Assembly: GCA_000310025.1 (NCBI GenBank)
Contig: FN649748.1
Location: forward strand, 2,124,288 to 2,175,408
Direction: 5' to 3'
Length of the DNA stretch: 51,121 nt
Source: Ectocarpus siliculosus
Lineage: Eukaryota; Sar; Phaeophyceae; Ectocarpales; Ectocarpaceae
A model generated the notes under the pieces. It did not search any database. It was not told the origin of the DNA and worked only from the letters and a program-made list of their open reading frames with translations. This document shows positions 11,553 to 24,409 of this stretch, piece after piece. A program made the translations under genes and the position numbers. The stretch's first letter is position 1, and the number at the start of each line of letters is the position of its first letter.

Positions 11553-12408
11553 GTGAGTGGCGACGGTTGTCACGCAGTTGTAAAACAGCAGCAGCGCCGT
11601 GTAACTGTGAGTGTATGCTATCTGCAAGAGGACGAGGTCATGTAGGAGGAGGTGGGCTTCTCTGTGTAGAGATCTGCTCTAGACTATCGTAGATACATGT
11701 TATGCCTGCCACGCGCACATCTTCCACAGATGTTCTTCTGTAGAGCAAGTCTGAGGATGGATGAGGCTTGGACGGCTGACACCGCCTGCTGATGCTTTGC
11801 TTCGTGTGTGTGCTGATATTTGGTTTTGCTCCCGTCCGCGTGGTGCACATGTTCTATCGCTCTATCGACCTGTTTGGTAACCACACGTCACCTCGCGGCG
11901 GCGATTTCGCCGCATGTGTTTTTTTGGGTGTTGTTGCTGGGACAACATGTTTCGACTCTTCTCTCGCGGGCACTCTTGCTCGAGGTGAACCAACGCCACA
12001 TGTCTATACTGCTGCTGGTACCAATTGCCCACCTATCTATGTAGTTTCTGTACGCTCTCTCGCCACATCTCCCTCCGCCTGCGTGTGTGTCCGGGAAGCG
12101 GTAGTAAGGCTCTACAACTTGTTTGGACTGCTGACGGCTGTGTCGCTGCGCACAACAACCGGCCGTTGGCATTTTTGACATCGCACATATTTGGGACAAG
12201 ACTCCGAGCAGCAGGTAGCAACGGCCTTGACCTCGGGCACAGTTCAACACTGCTATCAAAGGCTCCCTACCTACATAGTTGAGGTACTGTCCGCAACGCT
12301 CCAAAACACAGCGAAGCGTCTGGGCGCCGCGCCCCGCCCAGCTGCTGCCTGCCTAGCTGTCTGTAGCTAAATTCTGGCGTGGGCACCCCGGGGGTGGACG
12401 TGTCCTGT
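11553..12408. other. no supported gene
   Basis: The stretch is probably intron or intergenic. It holds overlapping short frames only, with repeated CTGCTG and tgtgtgt segments. Confidence 0.4.
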
Positions 12409-12578
12409 CCCCGGGGGGTCTCGTTTAATAAACGATACCCCGGGGATGGACCCCGGGGATGGCTTTGTTTTGTCCCCGGGGTCTCGTACAAACAACGAGA
12501 CCCCGGGGATGGTAGTGTTTTGTTTCCGGGTTCACGTTTTTAAAACGGTTTTTAAAACGAGACTTCCTGGTCTCGTTT
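12409..12578. repeat. cluster of GC-rich hairpins sharing a GTCTCGT arm
   Basis: Three inverted repeats follow one another. 12409-12445 is an imperfect stem starting CCCCGGGG. 12474-12508 is a perfect 14-bp stem (CCCCGGGGTCTCGT against its complement) with a 7-base loop. 12555-12578 is a 9-bp stem (AAACGAGAC against GTCTCGTTT) with a 6-base loop. CCCCGGGG, itself a palindrome, recurs five times, and a 12-bp unit gtttttaaaacg is repeated in tandem before the last stem. The cluster could be a transposon terminus or an extruding DNA structure; no adjacent gene explains it. Confidence 0.75.
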
Positions 12579-13387
12579 ACCGCTTCCCTGCATCCTACAG
12601 CAGCAGCAGTACTACTGCTGTAGACGACCACGTCGGATACTATCGTACATACTGCTGTATGCATAGATATATATGTTGATGTTGATAAAAATTGCTTGCT
12701 AAAAACGGTGCTCTTTGTCTACAGCTCAGCAGTACTCTACAGCAGTAGTATTATTGTCGTTACAGCAGCCCCGGCTACGACAGAAAGAGAGGGTTTGACA
12801 AGCCGAATTCGCTCTCTTAGCCGTCTTTCTCTCATACCTGTATTATTTGAAGAGAATACATATTGCTAAGACTGACCGGGTGTGGGAATAGTTTTTTCGA
12901 AGAGAAGTACCTGCAAAGTAGGCTCGTGCGTGCGCCCTTCCGCGTTTTAGATTTGGAGCAATTTGGAACTCTGAGGGGCGACGGTGATTCACACAGACAG
13001 GGGGGGGGTGTTCTTCAGCCCCATGTTTATGGTTTCATATGTTGGAAATATATCTTCAAATGTTGTCAAACATTTGCTCGCGAATATCTACCAGAGGAAC
13101 ATTTGAGTACCGTTTTTATGCGCAAAAATATTTTGTCGCGTGGTTTTCTCGGATGGCATCAGAAGTGCGGCGGGAATCGTGGTCTACTGCTACCAAACGA
13201 TTTGTGATCGACAAACGACAAATGCGTCATGGACACTGAATGTAACGAGCTCGCAAATGGCTCCCCACAACCCTTGATGAACTGAGCTGATGCTGTGCGC
13301 GCCAATATGTGGCGATATCGCTCCGGGCGTGCGAGAAAAAATGTTCTCGGTGTCAAAAAGAGACCATAACGTGCGTCAGCGCTTCCC
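12579..13387. other. no supported gene; CAGCAGTA near-palindromes
   Basis: Near-palindromes occur at 12604-12620 (CAGCAGTA, one base, TACTGCTG) and 12648-12661 (CATACTGCTGTATG), with another CAGCAGTA run near 12727. The frames at 12863-13239 have no recognisable domain. A G run lies near 13001. Confidence 0.4.
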
Positions 13388-13580
13388 AACGGCACAAAGT
13401 CGGCCGCTTGAGAGGAGACGTGAGTTCAAAATTATCCAGCTCTGGCCCGTTAGACCATCGATTCGTGTTTTATCTTCTTGGGTGTCTTCTCCATCCACGA
13501 CTCTCATCCGGTTGCGCGTGGGTTGGCAGTGTCCATGCTCAGTCGGCAGGGGGGCACATCGTTGTGCGCGCAAAGACACA
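13388..13580 (+). repeat. left arm of ~190-bp inverted repeat
   Basis: This arm pairs with 13655-13846 in inverse orientation over nearly its full length, with scattered mismatches. Shared landmarks are aaagtcgg, then agaccatcgattc and cttcttggg. No coding motif was seen. It is likely a non-autonomous or foldback element, or two copies of one repeat inserted tail to tail. Confidence 0.65.
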
Positions 13581-13654
13581 ACTATTTTTTCGGTCTATTT
13601 TTTTACTTGAATATAGAGGGCGTGTTCCTCCGTCCCAAAAAATGCTTTTTCAAC

Positions 13655-13846
13655 ACATCGCGTTCACAACGACGCGCCTCCCTGCCTGTTGAGTACGTCC
13701 ACGCCTGAACCACGCACACCCGGATGAGAGCCGTTGATGGAGAAGACACCCCAAGAAGACAAAACATGAATCGATGGTCTAGAGGACGAGAGCTGGATAG
13801 TTTTGTACTCACGCCTCCTCTCAATCAGCCGACTTTTTGCCGTTCG
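13655..13846 (-). repeat. right arm of ~190-bp inverted repeat
   Basis: This is the reverse complement partner of 13388-13580. The 74-base spacer is T-rich (runs near 13585-13605). Together the arms could fold into one long imperfect hairpin if transcribed. Confidence 0.65.
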
Positions 13847-16800
13847 GAGACACAAACCACGTTTTCTCCGTGCCGTCCAAACCACCCCTGTCTGTTTGTT
13901 TTTTAGTGCACGCGTGACGAGCCCCCGCCATGTATCAGCCGCCAAAACGTTGACACGGTGACTCTAGGGTTTTTCGGATCCCTCTATGAGCTTGCTATAT
14001 TCTACGTTGAGTTTGCGCTACGCAGTGGTTGGTGTTTAGGACGGAAGGGGCGGTCGGCTACTAATCTCGCCGCTCTTGGAAAAGATTTTCGCGACCTGAC
14101 CCATTTCAAAATGTTTGGCGAAGATTTTGTCGAACGAGCAACTTTTGCCCCATTTGAAAATCTTTGGGGAGATTTTGCCAAAGATTCTCTCCCATAAAAA
14201 GTGAAACAAAATCTTGTTCCGCAAATCTTTTGAAATTTCGACATTTTCGCTAAGGTTTGGCGACCATAAAGATGGGTCTCATCAGCACGAAAAAACAAGA
14301 GAAGTAACCACAAACGGGTATTGTACCCGGGTGGTCTATCACCTTTTTTAGGGTACACTTAGAAATCAGCATGATGCACCCCCAGGTAGCCAGCGGCATC
14401 TCGAGACCCTCCCGTGAAACCGATGCTGGTTACTGGTGTACCCGGGAAGGTCGTTTTTGTACCCAGAAATGGTCATTCTAGATGGGGCCGGGTAAACTGA
14501 GCCGCGGGGTACAGCCGACTCAATACCTTGCAGTAGTCTATCTGCGATGCTTTTCGCGGTGGCGAGTGCACCCTATCGTTGAATTTTGAATCGGAATCAT
14601 CAACAACAACAACATAGAGGCTCTTCCTCTGCAACGAACGGACGGCCGTTGGGATTCGTGCGCATACAGCAGTATGTATACCGTAGATGGCACAATATAC
14701 CACACCCTGGACCAACTTCCAAAGCTCGGTTGCTCCACACCACAAAGAGCGGCGGTGCCGAAAATGGTGGTGTGGGAACCGTCTCGTGGAGAGCTTTCCG
14801 ACAACGGCTCGCTGGGTTTACGCATCCTCCTCGTCGTGGAATACTCGAGCTTTAAAACATCGACACAGGGGGCGTGGCATCCTATGTCACCGACGATAGA
14901 CCTGTGTGACAGACGTGCGCTCCATATCGATTTGGTCTTTCGGTGGCTTCTCTGCACAGAGTGTCGCAGCAGCACTTGGAAAGCTATTCCCCGCGACCTG
15001 TGTATGCGACGTCTTGTGTGGCGGCTAATTGAGGCCACGGAGCCACAGGACCCACGGAAATTGGCGGCGGCGAGAGTTAGCATAGCAGTGCATGCATGCG
15101 AGAGACAACATCCCGTCAATAAAAGGAGGCCCTTCCTTCATAAGCATTTTGTTCCCATTGCACAGCTTTTTCTTTCAAGGTGACCCCTCCGTGCACACCG
15201 AAGCAATAGCAATAATAGAGGTGTCCGCCTCGAGTTTGCCCATGCTCCGTCTTGTTTGGTGACTGATATAGACCAGGAGGATCTAGGGCGCTCAGAATTT
15301 GCGAGCCCGAGATTGTGGGACAGCCTGAATAAAAACCGCCGCGTCTGCTGGGATCAGTTCGTATGTTTTTTCCGCAGGCCAAGGTTGGGTTTTTACTGAT
15401 GATCCCTTTCCACACACCTAAGCAACAGCAATGACAATGGCATCCGCCACTAGCTCTGTGTATGACTCCCATCTCCCGCCAGTGCTGTCTTGCCAATCCC
15501 CGCAGTGTTGCGTGTTTCGCTTAGTTTTGCTGAGTGCTTCCTCTGTTTCTCCTGGTGTGAACCAAGCATCCGCGTGTGTCTGGGTGGGAGATCTACGATG
15601 CCTTGGCTTGAGCATTTCCTCTACAATTCCATGGGGATCGGGGTGAGAATATTTTTTGGGTACAAACGCTGGTGACGCACGACCACACCGGTGTGATGAA
15701 GAGCGCCCTATTTTTCTTGTGTTCCTCACAAGCCAGCAGATCGTCCATCGGTGTTTTTTAGGCCTCGTGCTGGTCGAAAAGGATGGGAAAACTCAGGCGG
15801 TCGTTTGTTGAAACTTGGCCCCCTGGTAGATACAATAGAGACTGTTTTTTCCCTCCTCGGACGGAGGGGAAAGAACGATCGCGCTTCGCGCTCCGCGGCT
15901 TATTACAATCCCGGCGCCCGACGACTCTAAAACCCGCAGATTTTTTTTTTCCTTTACCGCACATACCAGCACTACCCACCATGTATAGCACATACATTTG
16001 CATACCGCCCAGCAGTCACAGCAGTAGCCACACCACCAAACTACCAACGCTTACTGACTCGTGGGCCCACGTCTGTGACACACCTTCTTGAGCAGCGCCG
16101 GGGCCCCCAATACCCACGAATCAGCACAGCGCCGGGAGCAAGTATGACATGGACGGCCGGACCGAAATAAAAAGCGTGTTGGAGGCCTTGGCGCTGCTGT
16201 TGTACGCTTTCTTTGTGTTTCCGTCTTCGTCATGCGTGATAAAAAAAAAAAAAAAAGCGCATCAACAGAAGACGAGGGCACGACGAAATGTGTTGGTGTG
16301 GACAAACTACGGGCTGAACGCGGCTTCTGTCGCTGGTCTATCTTCGCAATAGGCTTGAACGTGAGTCTGGCAGGTTTGCTGGCGTTCTGAGTGGCGTTTC
16401 AGCACCCCCGGTGCGCCTGTCAGATCCTTCTGTCAACTATCCCGAGCCGTGAAAGAAGCACGCAGTTTTTTGTTGCCCTTGCTCCTTTCACCGATCCGGT
16501 TCCACATGGGTCAAATTTCCTCCGTACATGTGCACGCAAACGGTAAACATATTTTTTTTGCCGGGGTTTATTCTCGATAATAACGGTACTTAAACCTACT
16601 AGTACGCAGTTCCCCCAGAAGAAAAAAGTCGCAGGAATGTTTGTCAGTCGTTGGCCGAGGGGCTACAGCCCCTCCATAGAAATCGGAGAGTGTCGAGCTC
16701 CTTGCCAGACAAAGAGTGGCTTGGCTTCAGGATGGAAAGTGTCTTCAAAACACGTGGGGACACGTTTCACACAGAAGCCAGGTCAGCAAATGTTTCCAGT

Positions 16801-17695
16801 ACTGTACCAGGCTATCAACAGTTTTACCACCTGAGGGACACGCGGCTTGGGAGATTGTGTACAGCAAGTCAGAGGTCGAGGAGAGGCATCACACAACGCA
16901 TCACACAGCGTACCACCTCACCCAAGCATGGTAGACCACGGGTTCTCATGTGCGCTTCACACAGCGGAACCTAGGGCAACTACGGTGAGGTAAACAGATA
17001 TTTGAGGGCTGTGTCCCCAATGTGTCCCCATATGGGCGTCCGGTACGAAGAGGTTTACGCGGTTACACAACGAAACGACAAAGCACTGTGTGGTGCATAT
17101 ACCAATCGGTTACTGAGAAAAATACGAAAAGAAACATGCCCCACAAGTCAACAGGAAAAAAAGAAAGGGCAGAACACTGCCTGTGCGATCTTCCTCCCGT
17201 CCCATCGATTTTCACCTATCATCAATCAGCACAATTTTTGTGCCCGCTACAGAAAAGGTCTCTCATACACGTTTCATTTGCTTCCCTCGACCCGTGCTTG
17301 CTCACCGAAGCGAGCTTGGCTTTACGAAGATGGTAGGAAACGACTGGCATGCCGCCGCACTTCACTTCTCGGTATTAGGTGTGGATCTATGTTCTCAGAG
17401 CTCCGCTCAAGAGATACCTCAGGAATCATGTCAAACTCTCTCTTATATCGGTTTTTGCCGTGACATTGACTCTCTCGTATCCGAAACTTTCTCTTACTCT
17501 TACATCGATTACATGTCCTTGTGTCGTAGCCGGCACTACAGCTTGTGTATTGATATTTCCGCTGTGTAGCAGCGCGGAGATGAGTGTGAGCGTTGTCTAG
17601 TGCGGGCGACGTTCTCATCAACTGCTGTGGCGAAAAATCGCAGACACCGCGCACGGGTGTGCACTTGCTTCTTTCGCTTACACTACTAGCAGCAT
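13847..17695. other. gene-poor region with ambiguous ORFs
   Basis: Both strands are open at 14538-15183 (193 codons minus, 169 codons plus) and neither has a recognisable domain. A 14-base near-palindrome, CATACAGCAGTATG, lies at 14663-14676. A ~50-bp direct repeat links 15180-15230 with 15398-15447. A 15-base A run lies near 16241. The plus frame at 17002-17463 (153 codons) has no known motif. Confidence 0.35.
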
Positions 17696-17978
17696 GCAAG
17701 GCGCTCTAAGAATCGCTCCCGACGCCTCCCTATGATGTGTGCCTTTGGCCACCTTGACCTACAGCAAGGTGTACGTGTCGTTGTCTCTGTTTTGGGGGTG
17801 CGTCTGTGCGGAAGAAGCTTAAATGATCGACCTGCAGATGAAGACAGAGCGCAGATTGACTTGTGTGCCCTCGCCTCCCTCGCTTGTGCTGCCGACAGCA
17901 GGCAAGAGGGCTTTGAGAGTCGCCCCCAACGCCTCCTGTGATGTTTGCCTGTGGCCGCCCTTGGCCTACAGCAGTCTC
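17696..17978 (+). repeat. direct repeat, two ~77-bp copies
   Basis: Copy one is 17696-17772 and copy two 17902-17978. Both read gcaag, then gag or aag variants, then cgcctcc, a tgatgt core and cctacagca. They differ at about a quarter of positions. The spacing is 206 bases. No ORF is conserved between them. Confidence 0.55.
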
Positions 17979-18732
17979 GTGTGCTGCTGTGCTGGTTGCC
18001 TCGCGTGTTGTCTCGTGTGCTGCTGCTGTGCTGCGTATTATTGAAGGCTTTTGGGGATTCTCCCCCACAGCGGCGTGACCATCGCCCAATCAGTTGTCTC
18101 TGTCTTGCATGATGTCTTACAAAATCGGCGTGTGATTGGTGGGAGGTCGGGTGGGTATCTACCGGGCTCTACCCCTCTAAAGCATACCTGATGAATTGTT
18201 GGAAGTTCTTCGGGTCTTGCAATATAATTGCCGTACGTGTGGATCTGCTGCCATTTTGTCTGGCTTCCGGGAGACATAAAGCGTCAGAGTGTGTAGCGAA
18301 AAACGACAACGCCTTGCGAACTTCCCCAAACAATGTCACCACAACTACACGCCTCGAAAAGGGCTGCGTTGGTGGTGCGTAGAAACCTCAATCCGTGGAG
18401 TTTGGACACCGAGGTGCTACTTGCGAGGATGCCCACTTATGCGCGGGGGAGGATCATTCATTGTTATGGTATATAGCAGGGCCTGTCCCGTCAGCCGATA
18501 CACGTACCAGGACCACAACTTCTCTTTTCCAGTGCTGCGGGCCGCAAACAAAAACAAGAGGTGTCATCGTTAGTCGCAAATCGCACTCTCGAGTGCTGTA
18601 CAGGCCCACAGCAGAGTGACGTCTTCGACCCTACGGCTTGTAGACCATTCCATTTGCTGTCCACGGACCCAGTAGATTCAAATCCATGCACCTTAGCGCT
18701 AGAACTTTGTAGTACTCAGACCGAAGTCGCCC

Positions 18733-18940
18733 AAAACGATAGTAGGCAAAAGCCCCCGAGGCGCGGCGGAACCTCAACCGACCCGATGCGATTTCAATTG
18801 AACGCGAGAACGGGCGAAATACGTCACGAATTGGCAGCAATATTGTTACATGGAGAGGAAGAAAGTCTTGCATCGATACGTGCAAATGAGTGGGCACAAA
18901 GGACGGAGTTGGTAGAAAAATGGCGTACACGCACAGGCGT
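18733..18940 (+). CDS. possible exon of an unknown charged helical protein
   Basis: Inside a longer open frame (18561-19040) the central part reads MRFQLNARTGEIRHELAAIL, then HGEEESLASIRANEW and RTELVEKWRTRTG. The composition is balanced, charged and helical, unlike the flanks, so it is likely a true exon. A GTACAC donor-like site sits near 18922. The acceptor is unclear. No family was recognised. Confidence 0.4.
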
Positions 18941-19001
18941 CGTGCTTTTTTTGCCCCTTCGCTGTTTTAAACCGACCACTCTCATCTTGTGGCTGCCTCT
19001 C

Positions 19002-19182
19002 CTGCGATTGCACAGACCGCGTGCGCAAAGCAAGAGATAAGAAAGGGAGGGAAATCAGCAGGATGCGACAGCCCAAGAATTGAGAACCCCTTCTGCGATT
19101 GCACAGACCGCGTAGGCATAGCGAGATATAAGAAAGGAAGGAAAATCAGCAGGATACGACGGCCCAAAATAATGAGAAACAC
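19002..19182 (+). repeat. tandem duplication, 91-bp unit
   Basis: Two adjacent copies (19002-19092 and 19093-19182) begin ctgcgattgcacagaccgcg and carry gaaagg and atcagcaggat. They differ at roughly one base in ten, mostly by substitution, with small indels. It is a simple recent tandem duplication in non-coding DNA. Confidence 0.8.
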
Positions 19183-19450
19183 ATTTAAGGGCGCATTGGG
19201 GTTCCTGTTTTCACGAGGGGGGGTCAGCAAACGGTTAATTTGCGATGGATGTTTCGTACTGGAGTTAGACTTTGGAAAACTAAGATATGCAGGCGTTCCT
19301 GGATTGTTGAAGAGAGGAAAACTGCTTACCCCGGTGCGCCCTTAAGAGCACGGAAGACTTCGGCTGGTCTTTCGAGTCAACTTAAATAATGGACCCTCGA
19401 CCGGATGTTGGCGTTTTTTTATCAGCAAACCACTTGCAGGCCCGCACTGC

Positions 19451-19472
19451 ACCCCCCCCCCCCCCCCCCCCT
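19451..19472 (+). repeat. C homopolymer tract followed by CT repeats
   Basis: About 20 C residues follow gcactgca and lead into ctctctctcc. C tails also mark LINE ends in this window, but the sequence just upstream does not match the LINE terminus. Confidence 0.8.
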
Positions 19473-21976
19473 CTCTCTCCCGCTCAACATGCCTATGTAG
19501 ATCAGCAGCCAGGTTGAAAAATGACCCATCTCTACGTTTGGGCGGGGATGGATGCATGAAGACAAGAAACAAACAAAGACATACAGACAGCGCTGCTACA
19601 TATCCCGACGCACTGAGGACGAAGGGAGCGAGAGGCAGTCCTGGCAGATCCCTCTTATCCAAATTTACCGGGCACAAGGAATGCCTTCTTGGCATCTGGT
19701 GACGAGTTGGTTAATGGACTTATCTCTTGTTCAAATATCGGACATCCACAACCGGACAGAAGCGCGCAGCAGATTTGGACGGCGTCGGGCAAATTATTAA
19801 TACCGCACGGCTGGCAGGTTTGTTTTGATTTCTTATGTTTACATGCCGCGATTTCCTCAAAGGGTATCTGCACAAAAAGCATTTGTTTTCAAGGCGACCA
19901 TCTACCTTGAACTGCGCGGTTCGAATCCTCGTGTCCGCCGTTTGTTGCGTCTCACACGCGCTTGTTCACACCAACCCATCCACAACAGCAGTCGTGCTCG
20001 CGAGCAGGCCAGATGTGCAGCAGTGACTCGCTCGTTGCGATCCATCCTCGGAAGTGTTTTTGTTTTTCCTCTGTCTGTCCTACTGCGAAGCTTGCCTTCA
20101 GATACTTGAACACGAGCCTCTATTTCGTGCCCTCTCGCGCCGTGGTCGCTAGGTAATTTGTCACCCGTAAAGTCGAGTCGGAAGGTCGCTCCGGATGCGT
20201 TGTGCATGACAGATCGTCGTTTTTCGTTTCGTTCCAAGCGGAACTTTCCAGTTTGTGCATTTCTTTGTGTTGCCCCCCCCCACTCCGGTAGAAAAGATCA
20301 TGTTGGATGCTTCGGTGGTGTTGTCTCGCCCGGCCTTAGCGAATCGGCGTCGACTCTTCTTTGCGAGGTGAACATTTCCGGTTCATTTGTGCTTCTTCCG
20401 TGTCTCATTGGTCCACCTGAGAACCCATCATGTCAGCTGTGCCAGCATGAGCGGCCAACAAAGCGCGCGAACGTCGACACCTTTTCGTCTGCTGTTTCCT
20501 GGATCAAACGACACCATCATACGTGGTCGAATCCGGCGTTCCCACACCAATCACGGCTGGAAGGAAATGTTTTCCTCACGTCACAGTAATCATCGTCTTC
20601 GCGGCCAATTGTGCGAATTTCCTCCCTCCCTATGGCAAATATCCACCATGCGTCTTCCCTCCTTCGGCGCATGTGTGAACCGTGGAATCGCTTCGTCAAG
20701 CGTGGCGGCGTAATTGAAAATGAAATCCTCCAGATGATGAGACTGTTCGCAACCCAGAACAAAAGATCGTGGTGTCCGGTTGAAAGGTCCCGCCCCTTTA
20801 TCCTCGTTTGTACTTGTATTCAGTTATACGGTTGCAGGCGGACATGAAAACCCTGTACAGTAGGGGGCCCGCAATCAGGCCGCCTGCCGTTTATAACGCG
20901 GGTGAAATCGCTCGGCACAGACTTTGCCCGATGTAAGGCCGGTTATGACCCCCCGCCTGCCCCGAATAAGGCTGGTCTCCGAAGAAGTGACGCTGGTTTC
21001 GCAGCATATCATACCCGCAGCTAGTGCACAGTCTCATGGAGCTAGCAGCACGTACCCTCCGAGTGTACCTTTTTAGGGTAAGTTAACCTGTGACCACGGG
21101 AATCGACCGCGTCGAGTGTTGGATCAGTACGGACATACGAAGGTACTGGGTAGAGAGAGATCGGAACGGTTTTTAATGTGAAGACAACAACAACAACCCT
21201 CCCGACGCTACCAATGAGATTGGCCTCGTGAGACACAACACACTTCCACTTGCCAAGAGTCAGCACCAAACACACAACATGCATACTCATAATAGGCACG
21301 AAACGGTCATTGTTGGAAGCGACCATACCGACACGGTTACCATCATCACATGAGAGAATTTCGTGCCCAGTTACCCCACTCTCCGTGCGTGACTTCTGAG
21401 AACGCTGTAACTAGTTGAGATATGGCCGGCCTTGACCTTCACTTAATGGTATCGCCTCACTTGTTCGGCTCTTACTCTCTTACAGTAGGCCACACGAATG
21501 CGTACGGACTTGCTTCCTTTTTTTTTTCTGCGAAACGGGGGGGTCTGCCAGACGTCTATTTTCTACCATACAAGTAGTACTTATTTATCACAGCAGTAGT
21601 AGTCATATTTGTCTGCCGGAATCATTATTTATTGTCGATTGGACATGTACCTGGTAGACGAACAAGGTTGGATGGGGAGCATGGGATGAACGTGATAGCG
21701 AAGCACCGATTCAAACGCATCGTCCGCTTCGTATGGCCTACGGTAGGCTCACGATTCTTTTGTAAGGCCGGTGCTGGCCTGGCTGAGGAAATAAAAATCC
21801 TCAATGAGGCCGGTTTAATCTCGTGGCACTGTGCGGCCTTATTGCGGGCCCCGTACTGTATTGGGGTCGGCCGGCCCGCTGACCGTCGTCTTTTTCTCTG
21901 TAACCCGCGGTCCATACTCTGCGCATGGTTCAACGGGTGCTTATTCGGTGCTTGGTTGCGTTTTGCCGGCATGCAG
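19473..21976. other. no supported gene; possible 5' part of kinase gene
   Basis: Short overlapping frames occur on both strands. A plus frame from 21632 runs into the first kinase exon and includes FFCKAGAGLAEEIKILNEAG, which may be an upstream exon or chance. A T run lies near 21515 and a G run near 21536. A T-arm-like ggttcgaatcc at 19918 has no matching tRNA body. Confidence 0.35.
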
Positions 21977-24409
21977 CATGTGATCAAAATCTTCACGGAG
22001 TCATCAAATCCTCTCGACAACACTAAGAGGGAGCTCGACAGGATGATCCGGATGGAGTGGGCCCTGGAGCAATTGGAAGCAACCAGCGGCGTGAAGGGCC
22101 GCATGGCCAAGGTCGTCTGGTGGACCGAGGACATGTACCTTCCCATGAAGGGGGATGGAGCAAACGACCACTACCCAGCAATCGTGATGGACTACATGGG
22201 CGGGTAAGACCCAAAAGAGCGAGGGGTAGTGAGGAGTATCTTGGGAGTGCGAGCAATTTTCCCTCAACAAATAATTTGCACGGGGGGCTGCGCGGAAAGC
22301 CGGGTGAATGCTCGATCATTTGAATCCCACAGGTCATACTTTGTCAGGCGATATCGGTATTCAGAGCAAGCCCAAACTACGTTCGTCGCTCTTTGTCCGA
22401 CCCAGCCGAAGCCCACTGCCGATGAGTGTATGCGAGGCATTGCAGCTGGTACCTTTGGAAGTGCACCAGCTCTTTGTCTCCCCTTGGCCAACATCCTTCC
22501 CTCCCTTGCACCCTGCATGTGATGGCCCAGAAAAACGCTGGATTACCACTTGGCACTATCATCCGACGCGGTCAAGCAAAAGTACTTCGTCAAGGTGAGC
22601 TTTACGTGAAGGAAGCTGCAGGCTTTCGGAAACTTTGCTTGTCCATTTTTTTGCGATTCAAGAGACAAAGTTGTCGGCGCGAAAGGAGCAGGGATTGGAT
22701 CGTGTCATGGTTATCTGTGCAGTGTTGAAGGAACGGTGTAGAAGGTTCTACTACAGTAGGGCGTGTTGCTGGAGTGCAGCTAGAAAACCATTCTCATGAA
22801 CATTGTTCATGGTAAGCCATGCATCCATCGATCCTCACTCGCGTCCCTCGATGACACTGTCTCATGCCTCATGCAGTGCTTGGACCAACTGGTGCGATTC
22901 GAAAGAGCCGGAATCTTGCAGACGGACATGAAGAGAAGAAATGTGGTGGTCAGCGACGAGGACGACCTCACCATCATCGACTACGGCTCCTGCCAGCTGC
23001 AACCAGAGGTGATGTAACCCTCCCGACGAGCGATGCTTGATAGACGACCATGCATATGTCGTAAAGTCTTCCCACTCTCATGTGTACGCCTCACAAATTG
23101 TGGGTTGTACGAGTTTCAAGTTTCAAGGGCTATGCCCACTCCGCGAAACTAGCTTCGTTTCCAGCTCCAGGTTCAGCAGGCCCAGTCTCGATTGTGCAGC
23201 GCTTACGAGCCCTGCTGCGTCTCGAAGGAGTAGCCGGACCATCGTTTGTTGTACAGAATGTGCAGCAATGTAAGGATGCCGAGGATCGAAACGGTTCCAA
23301 GGGTGCGATTGGGCATACAACGTCTCGTCCTTGCCTCGAGCCGTGCAGGTCGATCAGCCGCTAGAGGCGACATTCTGTACATGCTGTTGATCGTCCCCGC
23401 TCCCCCTCCCTTTCCTCTCGTCCGCCAATCGATAGGATGGACGCTATGAGCACTCCAAGCTATACACACACGAATACCAGGACACGATCGATGTAAGATA
23501 TGCCGTTTTGGGCGGGCTTTGAGATTCTGTTTCCCAAGTGATCGAGGTTTGCAGTACGTGGCAGCTTTCAAGCAAGCGCGCTGTTAGACATCGAAACGGT
23601 CTAAAGGTTCAAAGTCACAGCCCGGAACTGTGCGGCGATTGATAGTCTAGATACGCTTGGGAACGGTTAGTACGCTTGGAAGACGTCGAAGTCATTTATG
23701 TCTGCCGGTAGTCCTGGACTTGACGGGACTTTCCCAATCGACACATTCTTTCGTTCGGTGCCCTCCGTGCGACCGCAACAAATATTTCGTCCAGATCACG
23801 GAGAGGCAGAACTATTACACAGGGCTCGGCTACACGGATGGCAAGATGAACGGCGAGTCTAGCGCTCTCTTTGCGACGGCCGTGACGATCTGCAAGAGGG
23901 GGACCAAGCGCAACGAAGGAGTGCAGCCGCCTGCCACCATGACGCCAGGTGGGTGGTGCCGTTTGAGTCACCTTGATTATTTGTGCAAACGATCACCCCG
24001 ATGAAGTTATGCCCAGTGGGCGATGCTTCATTCACTGCATAAGGCTAGGTTACATGTAGTAGGAGTATGGTTCATCCCGAGAGTAATGCCGCCAGCCTCG
24101 GCATCTTGCCAATCACTAGTGAGGGATAGGATATTGTCCCATTGCCTCGTCAATATTTAGTATTTTGTTTTATCCATTCCCTCACCAAAGAGTTCTCCTA
24201 TCGTTCTGCTTCGGAATACCTCTGGCTGCAACGCTGAAACTCAAGGAGTGCAAACATGGTGCTACAACGTGATGAGGAACAAGCAAGCCGACCGGTGGGG
24301 TTCGGCCGACCTGCTCCGGGACACGGGGATTCAGGTTCGGGGAACGTTTGGCTGGGCGATTCTTGTGCGTGTGGAGGTTTTTCCCGTCGTTACTGCCAGT
24401 GCACATTGA
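21977..24409 (+). CDS. protein kinase-like gene, five exons (5' end not found)
   Basis: Exons by eye: A 21977-22203 (acceptor catgcag, donor GTAAGA); B 22333 to about 22450; C from 22784 or 22877 to 23008; D 23795-23948; E 24246-24409. Phases fit at A/B, C/D and D/E. Exon A gives HVIKIF with the strand-3 lysine, a helix C with Glu, and YPAIVMDYMGG as the hinge. Exon C gives helix E and ILQTDMKRRNVVV, the catalytic loop with Asp (22925) and Asn kept but His-Arg replaced by Gln-Thr, then LTIIDYGSC, where DYG replaces DFG. Exon E gives DRWGSADLLRDTGI, like subdomain XI. The glycine loop is not located. All four catalytic residues are present, so activity is possible; the substrate is unknown. 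The last exon may run to TGA at 24407 or splice again at GTTCGG. Confidence 0.6.

Noticed and set aside
19894-19941. tRNA from the ggttcgaatcc B-box-like run
   Set aside because: No A box or pairing D and anticodon arms at the right distance upstream.
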